A stretch of 33,541 nucleotides of DNA from CAZEAN01 sp964510225. GTDB lineage: Bacteria; Planctomycetota; Planctomycetia; Isosphaerales; Isosphaeraceae. The notes under the pieces are model-generated. The model was not told the DNA's origin and searched no databases. It saw only the letters and a program-made list of their open reading frames with translations. The position numbers and the translations under genes were made by a program. The stretch covers positions 1 through 33,541 of the forward strand of contig CAZEAN010000064.1 of NCBI GenBank assembly GCA_964510225.1, in the 5' to 3' direction. Shown piece by piece: positions 1 through 8,800 of this stretch (position 1 is its first letter; every line of letters starts with the position of its first letter).

Positions 1-260
1 GTTTGGTGAGGTTAGATTCGTCAGTTCGTCAAGGTGTGGTGTGCGGTCGGATTAGTTTCATGGGCGCGTTACGGTGGGTCCTCAGCCCCGTCGAAGGAAA
101 AACACTGGGGGAGTTGCCCGTCAACCGATGGTGTCCTGCCCGCCTCGAGTTGCGGATGTTGAAACGCCGTCCCAAGGATTTCCTTTCATGAGCAAGTCAC
201 GACGCGTCTTCTACAGCCAGTTGCTTCAGTGGCCACTTATGCTTAAGTTCATTGCATTCG
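1..260 (+). pseudogene. 3' end remnant of an IS4-family transposase gene and its terminal repeat
   Basis: The first ~190 bases read (frame beginning at 3) as a diverged copy of the C-terminal part of the transposase in the IS at 16703-18202. Shared stretches include SSVRQGVVCGRISFMGALRW, SPVEGK, VNRWCPA and, after a frame change, MSKSRRVFYSQLL. The copy ends at 233-260 with a worn version of that element's 28-bp terminal repeat. It lies in the opposite orientation to the complete copy. The 5' part lies outside the window, so whether the element is complete upstream is unknown. The frame break and base changes show this end is inactive. Confidence 0.75.
233..260. repeat. Degenerate IS terminal inverted repeat
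   Basis: Bases 233-260 align to the right-end repeat at 18175-18202 with only a few differences (shared core CTTAAGTT). They mark the outer edge of the old IS copy. Ordinary intergenic sequence follows up to the kinase stop codon at 354. Confidence 0.7.
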
Positions 261-353
261 GGGCTTACCCAACAAATAAGGAGTTGTGGTTCTAATCGAC
301 TAACGAGATTTTGCGTTATTCTGAGCCGAACAATGGGGTACAATTCTGCTGTC

Positions 354-3300
354 TCAATTCTCTAAAAAATTGGCCTCAGTCCGACAACGCGTGGCTAACT
401 CGGTAGAACCTTCGGCTTTGTCGATGCCGGTGGCTAGTTCCCGGAGTGCGTTGGCCGCCCTGGTACGATGAGGAGCGTCCGAAGCATGATCGAGATGTTC
501 AAAGATCACTCTTCGTGCTTCCCCGAATTCCCGTCGATGTATATAGAAGCCTGTTAGTCGTTGGAGACGGTCATCTACAAGCGCCGTAAACTGGGGGTTT
601 TCTGGATCAAGGTGGTTCGCGATGCGTGCTGCATCTAGACACTTGAGCAACGATCGTTGCAATGCTTGCCAATCTTCCTTGGGCCACAGATTCTTGGAGA
701 TCTGAAGCCAATATTCGCTCCGAACTGCTTGATAGTCGGCATCGTCCGAGCGAGTGGAATCTAACAATGCATCGAGAATTGAGCCTACCTGGATATTAAT
801 CATTTCCGATTCGCGAACTCGGCCGGCGTACCTGCAATACTGTGACAAGTTCAGTAGCGTTTTACTCAACTCCAATACCCTGCAGAAGTTATGAGAGTCA
901 GTGAGTGATGTCGACCATAGCGATGCACTTGATAACACCAATGACGAAGCAACTTCGGCAAATCCTGCAGCTCCCTCTAGATGGCCAGCATGTCGGCACT
1001 TGCCCGCCAACTGACCCAGTATTGATGCAACGGCCAGGCATTCCCGATCAACCCGCGCGTCTTCAAGTGTCATGACGGCTTGTTTAAGCGAATCTGGAAA
1101 TATCTCGATTGCTGGAGATGTGGCAACGACTGGAGCCAAAATATCTGGCCGTTTAAGATTGTTCAGGTTCTTAGTATTTGGAATCGAATCTTGAATGTTT
1201 TTGATCAATTGCATGAAGACTTTGTTTGCGTCATCCGTGCGATCGAGATCGTGATAGGAGAGGGCCAGCATTGTCTTTGCCCAGTGAAAATCGATCTTGC
1301 TCCAAGCTTCGTAGGATTGATCACGCATCGCCCCTTCCATGAGTGGTAAACAGGACTCTAGATAGCTAATGACTTCAATTGATCGCTTTCGGCGCGACTC
1401 CTGATCCTTGATCTCCGCTCGCGAGGAGAACAACGCTTGAGCCAGAAGATACTGGCACAGTGAATCGTTTGGCTTCACCTCCAATGCAGTCTTCAATACG
1501 GCCAATCGTGCTTCTTGGTTGCCAAGCAGTTCGTGACAGATCGCAATTCGGGAAAGAGTGATGTTGTTGCCTGGATGTTTTGAATTCCAACGCGATAGGA
1601 CATCAAGACACGCTGCTGCGAGACGCTTGCCTTTGCGGTGAAGTCCTGCGGCAATGTACCACTGGCTCAATTCGGCCCCCCGCAACGCCCAACGGTGGTT
1701 CATTGTTGCAACTTCAACATCAGCGCCTGGCAATTCAAGCAAGTTCGCCGCTTGGTCCAAGGCTGTTTCAGTCTCTTCAGGACTCGCCACGAACACGCAT
1801 GTCGCGGCTAAGCTCGTGTAGACGAGCACTGCCATGTGTCTTGCCTCTTCCGGCTGTTCGGAAACCTGCATCAACGTCTCAACCGCCTCAGCCGCTTCCT
1901 GGAGTACCACCAGACTCGCTTCTAGGTCGCCAAAATGAGCGTGGCGGATTCCCAATTCACGCGCACAACGCGAAAATTCTGTGAGCAGCATTGCGTCGGA
2001 GGGTTCTGCCTGAACCATGACACGTAATTCTGGCAGGGTCTGCTGGAGTCGCTCAAAACGTGCCGCAACCCTCGGTACTGTGTTGCCCTCATCACGATTG
2101 ATAAGGGCAACCAGGTTTTTCCATGAACCCAATGTATCTTCCAATCGCTGCCGGTTCGCCTCAACATCTTGAAGACGCTCGAAAGCGAGAGTCTCACCTT
2201 GTACAGCACGCTCGCGTTGAACTTCAGCCTTCCTCCAAAAGAAAAGGGTACCGACGGCAGTGATTGCAAGTGCTACAAAAAGAGAGGCTGCAATCGGATT
2301 CCTCTGTGAAAACCGGTAGATACGTTGGGCCGGACCAGGCCGCCGAGCCACAATCGACTCACCCTGAAGAAACCGCTGTAAGTCATCAGCTAGAAGCTGG
2401 GCTGAAGCATAGCGATATCCTGGATTGGCATTGAGGCATTTCGTGACAATGGTATCGAGCTTACGTGGTAGTTTGGGCATGAGCCGGCGAGGAGGGATGG
2501 GATCACCACGCCTGGCGAGTGCAAAGACCTCTTGCAGCGAAGCAGCATAGAATGGTGGACGAGCCGTTAACAAACGGTAGAGTACCGCACCAAGCCCATA
2601 GACATCGGTCGCTTCGCAGATTAGACGACGTTTGCCCGTCGCCTGTTCCGGAGCCATATATCCGGGTGTTCCCAATGCGGCTAACGTCAACGTCCGAGGC
2701 CTAGCGTCAATCCGACGCGCCATACCAAAATCAGCGATCTTGATGTGCCAAGAGTCCACCGATGTGTCATATTCAGCATCGACAAGCAAATTACTAGGTT
2801 TGATATCACGGTGTAGAAAACCCTTCTGATGCATATGGTCGACGGCCAATGCCAGTCGATGGATCAACCTAGCTGCGTTGGTCGGATGCAGTGGCCTGGA
2901 GCCAACACGTTCTTCAAGGGTTCCTCCCTTGATGTACTCCATCACGAGGTAAGGATAAAGCCCTGTGGTTCCTATTTCATATATTTTTACAACATCACGA
3001 TGTTTCGATTCAGCAGCTGCCTGCACCTCGTCCATCAGCCAACTCGACCCAATCGACGGCGCTTGGAGCAGTATCTTGATCGCCACTTCACGATCATGCT
3101 CAGGCTGATAGGCCCGATAAACCGTTCCCATACCGCCCCGACCAAGGATCTCTCGGATTTCAAACCCGTCGAGTGAAGGAATGCCAACCAAATCAGGCGG
3201 CTTTTGCGATGCTGAGACACATTCACCCGCGTCTGACTCGCGTTGAAGGCGATTTAAACAATACTCGCAATCAACGATATGAATCTCAATCCGTCGCAGC

Positions 3301-3398
3301 AGCTCATTATGTTGGATCTCATCGTCGGAAGCTTGGCCGAAGCGGGCGAGCAATTCATCGTTGGGGCAAGTTGTGCTCATGATCGATCCATTGCTCAT
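354..3398 (-). CDS. Membrane Ser/Thr protein kinase with N-terminal zinc-binding-like motif
   Basis: 1014 residues. An N-terminal segment carries an H-x3-C-x2-C motif (residues 40-47), like the zinc anti-sigma fold often found ahead of planctomycete kinases. A Hanks-type kinase domain follows (about 79-345): glycine loop GRGGMGTVY at 86-94, Lys108 in VAIK, HRDIKPSN at 196-203, DFG at 223-225, and APE at 249-251. All key catalytic residues are present, so it should be active. A single membrane segment lies at about 368-387, followed by a ~620-residue helical region with TPR-like character, probably periplasmic or a partner-binding region. The start ATG overlaps the stop of the upstream sigma factor (ATGA), implying translational coupling. 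A second ATG six codons inside is also possible. Known context: in planctomycetes such kinases are commonly paired with ECF sigma factors. The substrate is unknown. Confidence 0.93.
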   Translation of the reverse strand: MSNGSIMSTTCPNDELLARFGQASDDEIQHNELLRRIEIHIVDCEYCLNRLQRESDAGECVSASQKPPDLVGIPSLDGFEIREILGRGGMGTVYRAYQPEHDREVAIKILLQAPSIGSSWLMDEVQAAAESKHRDVVKIYEIGTTGLYPYLVMEYIKGGTLEERVGSRPLHPTNAARLIHRLALAVDHMHQKGFLHRDIKPSNLLVDAEYDTSVDSWHIKIADFGMARRIDARPRTLTLAALGTPGYMAPEQATGKRRLICEATDVYGLGAVLYRLLTARPPFYAASLQEVFALARRGDPIPPRRLMPKLPRKLDTIVTKCLNANPGYRYASAQLLADDLQRFLQGESIVARRPGPAQRIYRFSQRNPIAASLFVALAITAVGTLFFWRKAEVQRERAVQGETLAFERLQDVEANRQRLEDTLGSWKNLVALINRDEGNTVPRVAARFERLQQTLPELRVMVQAEPSDAMLLTEFSRCARELGIRHAHFGDLEASLVVLQEAAEAVETLMQVSEQPEEARHMAVLVYTSLAATCVFVASPEETETALDQAANLLELPGADVEVATMNHRWALRGAELSQWYIAAGLHRKGKRLAAACLDVLSRWNSKHPGNNITLSRIAICHELLGNQEARLAVLKTALEVKPNDSLCQYLLAQALFSSRAEIKDQESRRKRSIEVISYLESCLPLMEGAMRDQSYEAWSKIDFHWAKTMLALSYHDLDRTDDANKVFMQLIKNIQDSIPNTKNLNNLKRPDILAPVVATSPAIEIFPDSLKQAVMTLEDARVDRECLAVASILGQLAGKCRHAGHLEGAAGFAEVASSLVLSSASLWSTSLTDSHNFCRVLELSKTLLNLSQYCRYAGRVRESEMINIQVGSILDALLDSTRSDDADYQAVRSEYWLQISKNLWPKEDWQALQRSLLKCLDAARIANHLDPENPQFTALVDDRLQRLTGFYIHRREFGEARRVIFEHLDHASDAPHRTRAANALRELATGIDKAEGSTELATRCRTEANFLEN

Positions 3399-4027
3399 TC
3401 AGGCTGTTGGTTTCCAAGGCGTTGTAGCTGATTCCGTACCCGGAATCTTGCCGCACGGACTGCACCGGCACTCATTCCCAGTTTTTCCGCAACCTCACTC
3501 GTTGACATCCCCTCAATCTCCGTCAGCCAAAACGCATTCCAAGATGATTGCTTGTTCGATCGCTTTACTTCGGCTTCCGCCCAAGCAATCAACGCGTGCC
3601 AACGGGACGCTTCCCAGGTTTCATCCCCCTTGCTGGTAACGACAGAAGTGGGATCCACTAAGAGTTCAATGGGTCCATTTAAGTGATCGGTAAGGAAGTA
3701 CGCTTGTTGCTTTGAAAAGCGATCGTAGATCAATCGACGTGTCGTTGTCTTTAGCCATGCCCGAAACGATTTGCTCGAATCGTAGACGAAGGTTTTTAAG
3801 CTGGTTGCCATCCGATACAAGACATCTTGAGCCATGTCCTCTGCTTCGGTGGAGTTCAACCTCGAAGCGACACATTCTCGGACAATGCGGGGGCGCGCCC
3901 AACGTTCAAGTTTTGTCCAGGCCTCGCAATCATGCCAGTTGCGAGCTCGCGCTAGCAAAAAAAAGGGAGTTGCCGAATCGTCTAAACCCCTTCTACGAAA
4001 GGGTGTTACAGTCTTCGTGGCTGCCAT
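3395..4027 (-). CDS. ECF-type RNA polymerase sigma factor
   Basis: 210 residues. Region 2 is recognisable as EAEDMAQDVLYRMAT followed by FRAWLKTTTRRLIYDRF, which contacts core polymerase and the -10 element. Region 4 is a helix-turn-helix (GMSTSEVAEKLGMSAGAVRA) for -35 recognition. There is no long C-terminal extension. A GGAG box lies 7 bases before the ATG at 4027, supporting that start. The stop overlaps the kinase start by 4 bases, so the two form an operon. The adjacent kinase with an N-terminal zinc motif is the likely regulator of this sigma factor (inference). The gene is divergent from the secreted protein at 4208, a possible target promoter. Confidence 0.92.
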   Translation of the reverse strand: MAATKTVTPFRRRGLDDSATPFFLLARARNWHDCEAWTKLERWARPRIVRECVASRLNSTEAEDMAQDVLYRMATSLKTFVYDSSKSFRAWLKTTTRRLIYDRFSKQQAYFLTDHLNGPIELLVDPTSVVTSKGDETWEASRWHALIAWAEAEVKRSNKQSSWNAFWLTEIEGMSTSEVAEKLGMSAGAVRAARFRVRNQLQRLGNQQPE

Positions 4028-4207
4028 TTGCTCACTCCGGCGTGCGCTTCGACGGTATTGGTAGATAGAAAGCAGGTGATCAAGTCATCGTTGATCACAG
4101 GAGCATCCAGCGCGACGTTGCGTTCGTCAAGAAGCAACCACCTTCCCTCACGAAAAAATCCTGCTTCAAAATGACTGATTCAACCAGATTCATTGGGAGA
4201 GCTCACC
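4028..4207. promoter_or_regulatory. Divergent intergenic region between sigma factor and secreted protein
   Basis: 180 bases carry the outward-facing signals of both flanking genes. The sigma factor's GGAG lies close to 4027, and GGGAGAG at 4195-4201 precedes the TTG start at 4208. I could not assign a -35/-10 pair with confidence. The region is the natural place to look for autoregulation by the ECF factor. Confidence 0.35.
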
Positions 4208-5140
4208 TTGTCAAAGCCGAGCCTAGTTTTGACGTTACCAGTTTGCCTCCTCGTTGTTATCGAGGCTTCCTTCTTCTACCCAGCCAGTTGTGAGGCAGCA
4301 CATCCAGCACCACTGAGCGTTTCACTTCCAACCGCTCAAAATGACCGGGCATCCTCAAAGGTTGAGCGCGCCTGGAACGATTTGGAAGCTGCCAAGTCCA
4401 GTTTTGAGCAACTGAAAAAGCAAGCCGAAGAAGATCTAATTCAAAAATATGATCGAATGATAGAGCAAGTAATCGATTCGAAAAAGCTCAATGTCGAAGA
4501 CCGTGGTGTCATCGTCACAGGCCTGAAGGAGGCAAAGGAAGCCTTCGAGAGTTTCCAAGAATTTACCCCACTACTGCCAATGCAGTATCCCTACTACGAG
4601 TACATTACTAAATTGCGCAAAGGGTATTATGCACTTCGCAAGCGTTACACCAAAACATATAAGCTACTTCGACCAGACGATGATCGCCGTGTCACTTTAC
4701 TCGAAGAGCTCAACGAACTTGCTGACGAGGCGAATACCTGGGATGCATTTCAGCCAGGCTCAGTCTGGCAAGGATTCCGACAAGATTTCATACCTCCTCC
4801 CAGGGTTGAATTCGATCCCAACGAAAAGAAAATCGCGAAGCGTTTCCGGATCGTCCAAGACAAGGCAGGGAGCGTCGACTTCACGCTCAGAGTCCTGGAA
4901 CGTCAAGGTGACCGAATTGCTTGCGAAGTCTCCCAAAGTGGCGGTGATTTTCGTGCGAAAGCCGAGGGCACCTTCAACGGAATCAACCTCTACCTCCGCA
5001 TCACTGAGATGCGTCGCGGGCCGAAGAGAATGTTTGAGTACAGAGGCGAAATTGTTGGGAATCTTGGCCAACTCTCACTGAGAGGCATCAAGATAAACGG
5101 CGGATATGGAAGTGGGCGGATCGGTCTACAGCGTCGTTGA
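4208..5140 (+). CDS. Predicted secreted protein of unknown function
   Basis: 310 residues from a TTG start at 4208, chosen because GGGAGAG lies 6 bases upstream; a TTG at 4193 would lack a ribosome-binding site. The N-terminus is a typical signal peptide: a basic start, a hydrophobic run LVLTLPVCLLVVIEA, and cleavage likely near SCEAA. A charged helical part follows (roughly residues 45-175, rich in Lys/Glu, probably coiled coil). A beta-rich C-terminal part (about 205-310) follows that, and the protein ends in a Gly-rich basic tail. I recognise no named domain. It is divergent from the ECF/kinase pair and may be part of that regulon (inference). Confidence 0.75.
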   Translation: MSKPSLVLTLPVCLLVVIEASFFYPASCEAAHPAPLSVSLPTAQNDRASSKVERAWNDLEAAKSSFEQLKKQAEEDLIQKYDRMIEQVIDSKKLNVEDRGVIVTGLKEAKEAFESFQEFTPLLPMQYPYYEYITKLRKGYYALRKRYTKTYKLLRPDDDRRVTLLEELNELADEANTWDAFQPGSVWQGFRQDFIPPPRVEFDPNEKKIAKRFRIVQDKAGSVDFTLRVLERQGDRIACEVSQSGGDFRAKAEGTFNGINLYLRITEMRRGPKRMFEYRGEIVGNLGQLSLRGIKINGGYGSGRIGLQRR

Positions 5141-5308
5141 GTCAACCCAATTCCGTTTCCTGTCTAGGTCAGCGTCTTCAAACACACATGGTATTAGGAG
5201 CCAGCGTTCATTGACTTACTTCAAGGAACACTCGTGCTCCCTCGCTATCACCAAAGAGCTTCCCACCCAATTTACCGGAGTCGACCATTGCCCAACTCGC
5301 GATCGGCC

Positions 5309-5680
5309 ATGAAAAGGACTTCATCGAAGAATCATTGCTGGTTCCTTTCGGTGATGGAGTCCCTTGAACAACAGATCGTAATGGCCGCACCCGCTGGCAA
5401 TGGCAGCTCCGATTTAGCAATTTATCGCTACGATGACGAAGCTAATTCTGGCCGGTTTGCTATGCGAATGTCGAGTAATCCGAATGCAGTGTCTCGCATC
5501 GTTGAACGCAGGAGTAATGGTGATATCCCTGTCGAAGGAGATTTCGACGGTGATGGGAGTTCCGATGTCGCTGCAATTAGTTCGGTAGCCCAACTTAAAG
5601 GGTCTGAGATACCCATTCCAAGTGTTGTTCTGGTTTCGGAGTTTCTCTGTTGTGTGTATGCGTCGAGCCAGCACACCTGA
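5309..5680 (+). CDS. Short LExx-motif surface protein fragment with one FG-GAP-like unit
   Basis: 123 residues from the ATG at 5309. It opens with SVMESLEQQIVMAAP, a variant of the LExR..LA motif found at the N-terminus of planctomycete extracellular proteins. It continues with repeat-like text containing SSDLAIYRYDDE and PVEGDFDGDGSSDVAAIS, which looks like one blade of a VCBS/FG-GAP propeller (Asp-rich Ca loop). It then runs into unrelated residues and stops. Full-length relatives normally carry many such units, so this is probably the truncated 5' end of a larger gene. No clear ribosome-binding site was seen. The rest of 5141-5859 holds nothing else I can support. Confidence 0.45.
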   Translation: MKRTSSKNHCWFLSVMESLEQQIVMAAPAGNGSSDLAIYRYDDEANSGRFAMRMSSNPNAVSRIVERRSNGDIPVEGDFDGDGSSDVAAISSVAQLKGSEIPIPSVVLVSEFLCCVYASSQHT

Positions 5681-5859
5681 TTCGATAGACACTCACCGTT
5701 GAGGGAACCCTTTGACTGTGTCCGGCTCATTGCTTTCCGACAGTTTCTTCCCAACCCACTCCTTGATCCACTCAAAGTTACGTCGATCGAATTCAAACAC
5801 TAGTTTGTACCAAGCTGGTGTTCTACACGTAAAAGGACTAAATTACGCGAGGACAACCT

Positions 5860-8800
5860 ATGAACCGAGCAACGTCAGATTATGGTGTCGGTTTACAACA
5901 CGAGAATCACAAGCGCAAAACAAGGGAGCGATTTCGTGCGACCAAGCGTACGATCGCTCCACCCGAACCCTTAGAACACCGATGTCTTCTTGCTATCCTC
6001 ACTTGGGATGGCGGTGGGGATGGAATCTCCTGGCACGATTCTCAGAATTGGTCGGGGGATGTCCTCCCGACAACGGCCGACGACGTCGTGATCGACATCG
6101 CTGATTCCCCCTCGATTATACTGGCGAGACCCTCGGTCACGGTTGCAAGCTTGACGAGTCGCGAAGCACTGACGATCGAGGAAGGATCTCTGACGGTTAC
6201 GGCCGGTAGCTCTTCGATCGAGGGTCCGTTCGTTTTGTCTCCCAAGGCTTCGCTAGTAGTAGATGGTTCTACGGCTGAACTCGATGTGACAAGTTCTGCA
6301 ATAGTCGATGGATCAAGCCTCATTGCAACGAACGGGGGAAAGCTCGATCTGTCGATACTCACCAAATACGCAGGGGAGGGTCAGGTATTCTCCCCCGAAC
6401 TTCGTGCGGAGGGGGTGGGGAGTCGCATCGATCTGTCCGGGGTCACCNNNNNNNNNNNNNNNNNNNNNNNNNNNNNNNNNNNNNNNNNNNNNNNNNNNNN
6501 NNNNNNNNNNNNNNNNNNNNNNNNNNNNNNNNNNNNNNNNNNNNNNNGTGGTGTGCTACGAGCACGTGATGGCGGGGTGGTCCAGGCAAATAGTCTGACG
6601 AGTATCGACGAGGCCCGATTGGAACTCGATGGTACTGGAACTTTTCCGACAGCACAGATCACCGATTTCACACACAGTGACCTCATCGTTTCCGGCTTCG
6701 CGCCGAATCTCACCGGCCTGACGAATCTGACAGGGTCAGGATTCATTGCAACGGACGGCGCGGTCGTCACTTTGCCCACAAGTGTCACTCAGTACGTTGG
6801 TAGTAACAAGATCCGGAGCCCCGAACTTCGTGCGGAGGGGGTGGGGAGTCGCATCGATCTGTCCGGGGTCACCCAGCTCGAAGGGGCGACCTTCCCCAGT
6901 ACTTCGGTACGCATCCAGGGACTCGGAGGCGGGGTCGTCGACCTCTCCAATCTCCAACAGGTCACTGGTGGCGGGATTTCGATCGTCGCCGAAGGGACGG
7001 ATAGCCGCGTCGAGGTCCAGAACCTTACACGGTTGTTGAGAACCGGAAGCAATACCGGTGGTGTGCTACGAGCACGTGATGGCGGGGTGGTCCAGGCAAA
7101 TAGTCTGACGAGCATCGAGGGTGCCCGCATTGAGCTGGACGGTACGGGTGTCTTTCCAACGAGACAGATCTCGAGCTTCGTCTACAGCGATTTGGTTGCC
7201 TCGGGATTCACTCCGAACCTGATTGGCATTGCCGATGCAACCGGCTCGGGATTTACGGCGAGAGACGGGGCACAGATCTCCTTGCCAGCCGTCACTCACT
7301 ACTCTGGAGGCGATCGAGTCCGGTTCCCAGAGTTCCGTGCGGAAGGAAGAGGCAGTGTCCTCAATGCTTCCGGGATTGGAGTGTTCAGAGGGACAACATT
7401 CCCTGGGACCTCAGCCCGAGTGAGTGCCTTCGGTGGTGGGTTCGTCAACTTGAGTCAGGTCAACACAGCGTTCTCTGGAGGCTTACGGGTCGAAGCCGAG
7501 GATCCTGGGAGTGAGATTGCTCTGACGAATCTCCAAAGGGTCGTCGACGCAGGAGGAGGGAGTTCCGTTTTCGAGTCCAACGCAGGTGGGCTCATCAGGC
7601 TCTCCGGAACTGTTCCAGCTGATGTGAACGAAGGCATCGTGATCGGGGTCGGCGGTTCGTTGTCAGTCGAGGATGCGATCGACTTTCAAGGAACTCGCCT
7701 GATCAACTATGGTTCGCTGGAGGCTGCACAGGAAGGGACGATCGACCTCGGACTCTCTCTGGAGATCAATGGTTCGAGCAGGATTGCAAGTGCTCCTTCA
7801 GGGACGATCGAGGTGGGCGAACACCTCCTCGGCGATTCCCGGAACGCCGATCTCTTCGATCCGAATGGGATCGTCGTACTCGACGGCAATGGCACTGCTG
7901 ATTCACCACAATTCCTCGAAGTCATGGGACGCGACTTCGGAGAAGCTCTGGACGGATTCAGCCGAAACTTCGTCTACGGCACGCTTGCACTCGATGAGGG
8001 CACCTACGTCCAATTGGTCGACCTCTCGGACAACTCACCCGGGAACGATCCGGAAGCGCTCTACGTCGATTCCATCATCGTACCAGAGGGAACGACGCTC
8101 GATCTCGATGGCTTGAACGTCTACGTTCGGGGCACGGTCATCGAGGGTACGGTCTTGGGCGGCGCGATCATCCAGATCTCGGATAGTGGGCCTATTCCCT
8201 TCGACACCTCCGTTTCCGGAACGATCGGCTTGGTCGGCGAGATCGACGAATGGGAGTTCTTCGGCTCTGCTGGCCAGTCGGTCACAGTTAGTGCCAATCC
8301 TACGAACCGTGAACTTCCCGCCCCCTTGATCCCTTTTCTCGGTTCTGTCGAAGCAACCTTGATCGATGCGAACGACAATGTCTTGGCGATAGCGACCAGT
8401 ACCAATCGGAACGAACTCGTCACGCTGCTCGATGTGGTTCTACCAGCCGACGGGATGTATCGGATCCTGATCCACGCGCCGGACGAAGACCCGTCATTGA
8501 CAGGGAACTATGTCGCCGGACTCTGGAATGCGACGCCAGACATCTCACCGCTGACCTTGGGAGAGCGACTCACCGGTCGCATCGAGAATCCCTACAGTGT
8601 CGACCGTTGGACCTTCTCGGCAATGGCAGGGCAGCAGGTTCTGTTCGACCTGATCAATGTCTCGAATTCCGAGATCGTGTTCGATCTCGCTGGCCCAGAT
8701 GGTTGGATGGGCTTCGTCGATCTCGACGATGATTTCGAACCCATTACGCTACCGAGCTCAGGCAATTACACTCTCACAGCGCGGGGTACGGGTGGCTTCT

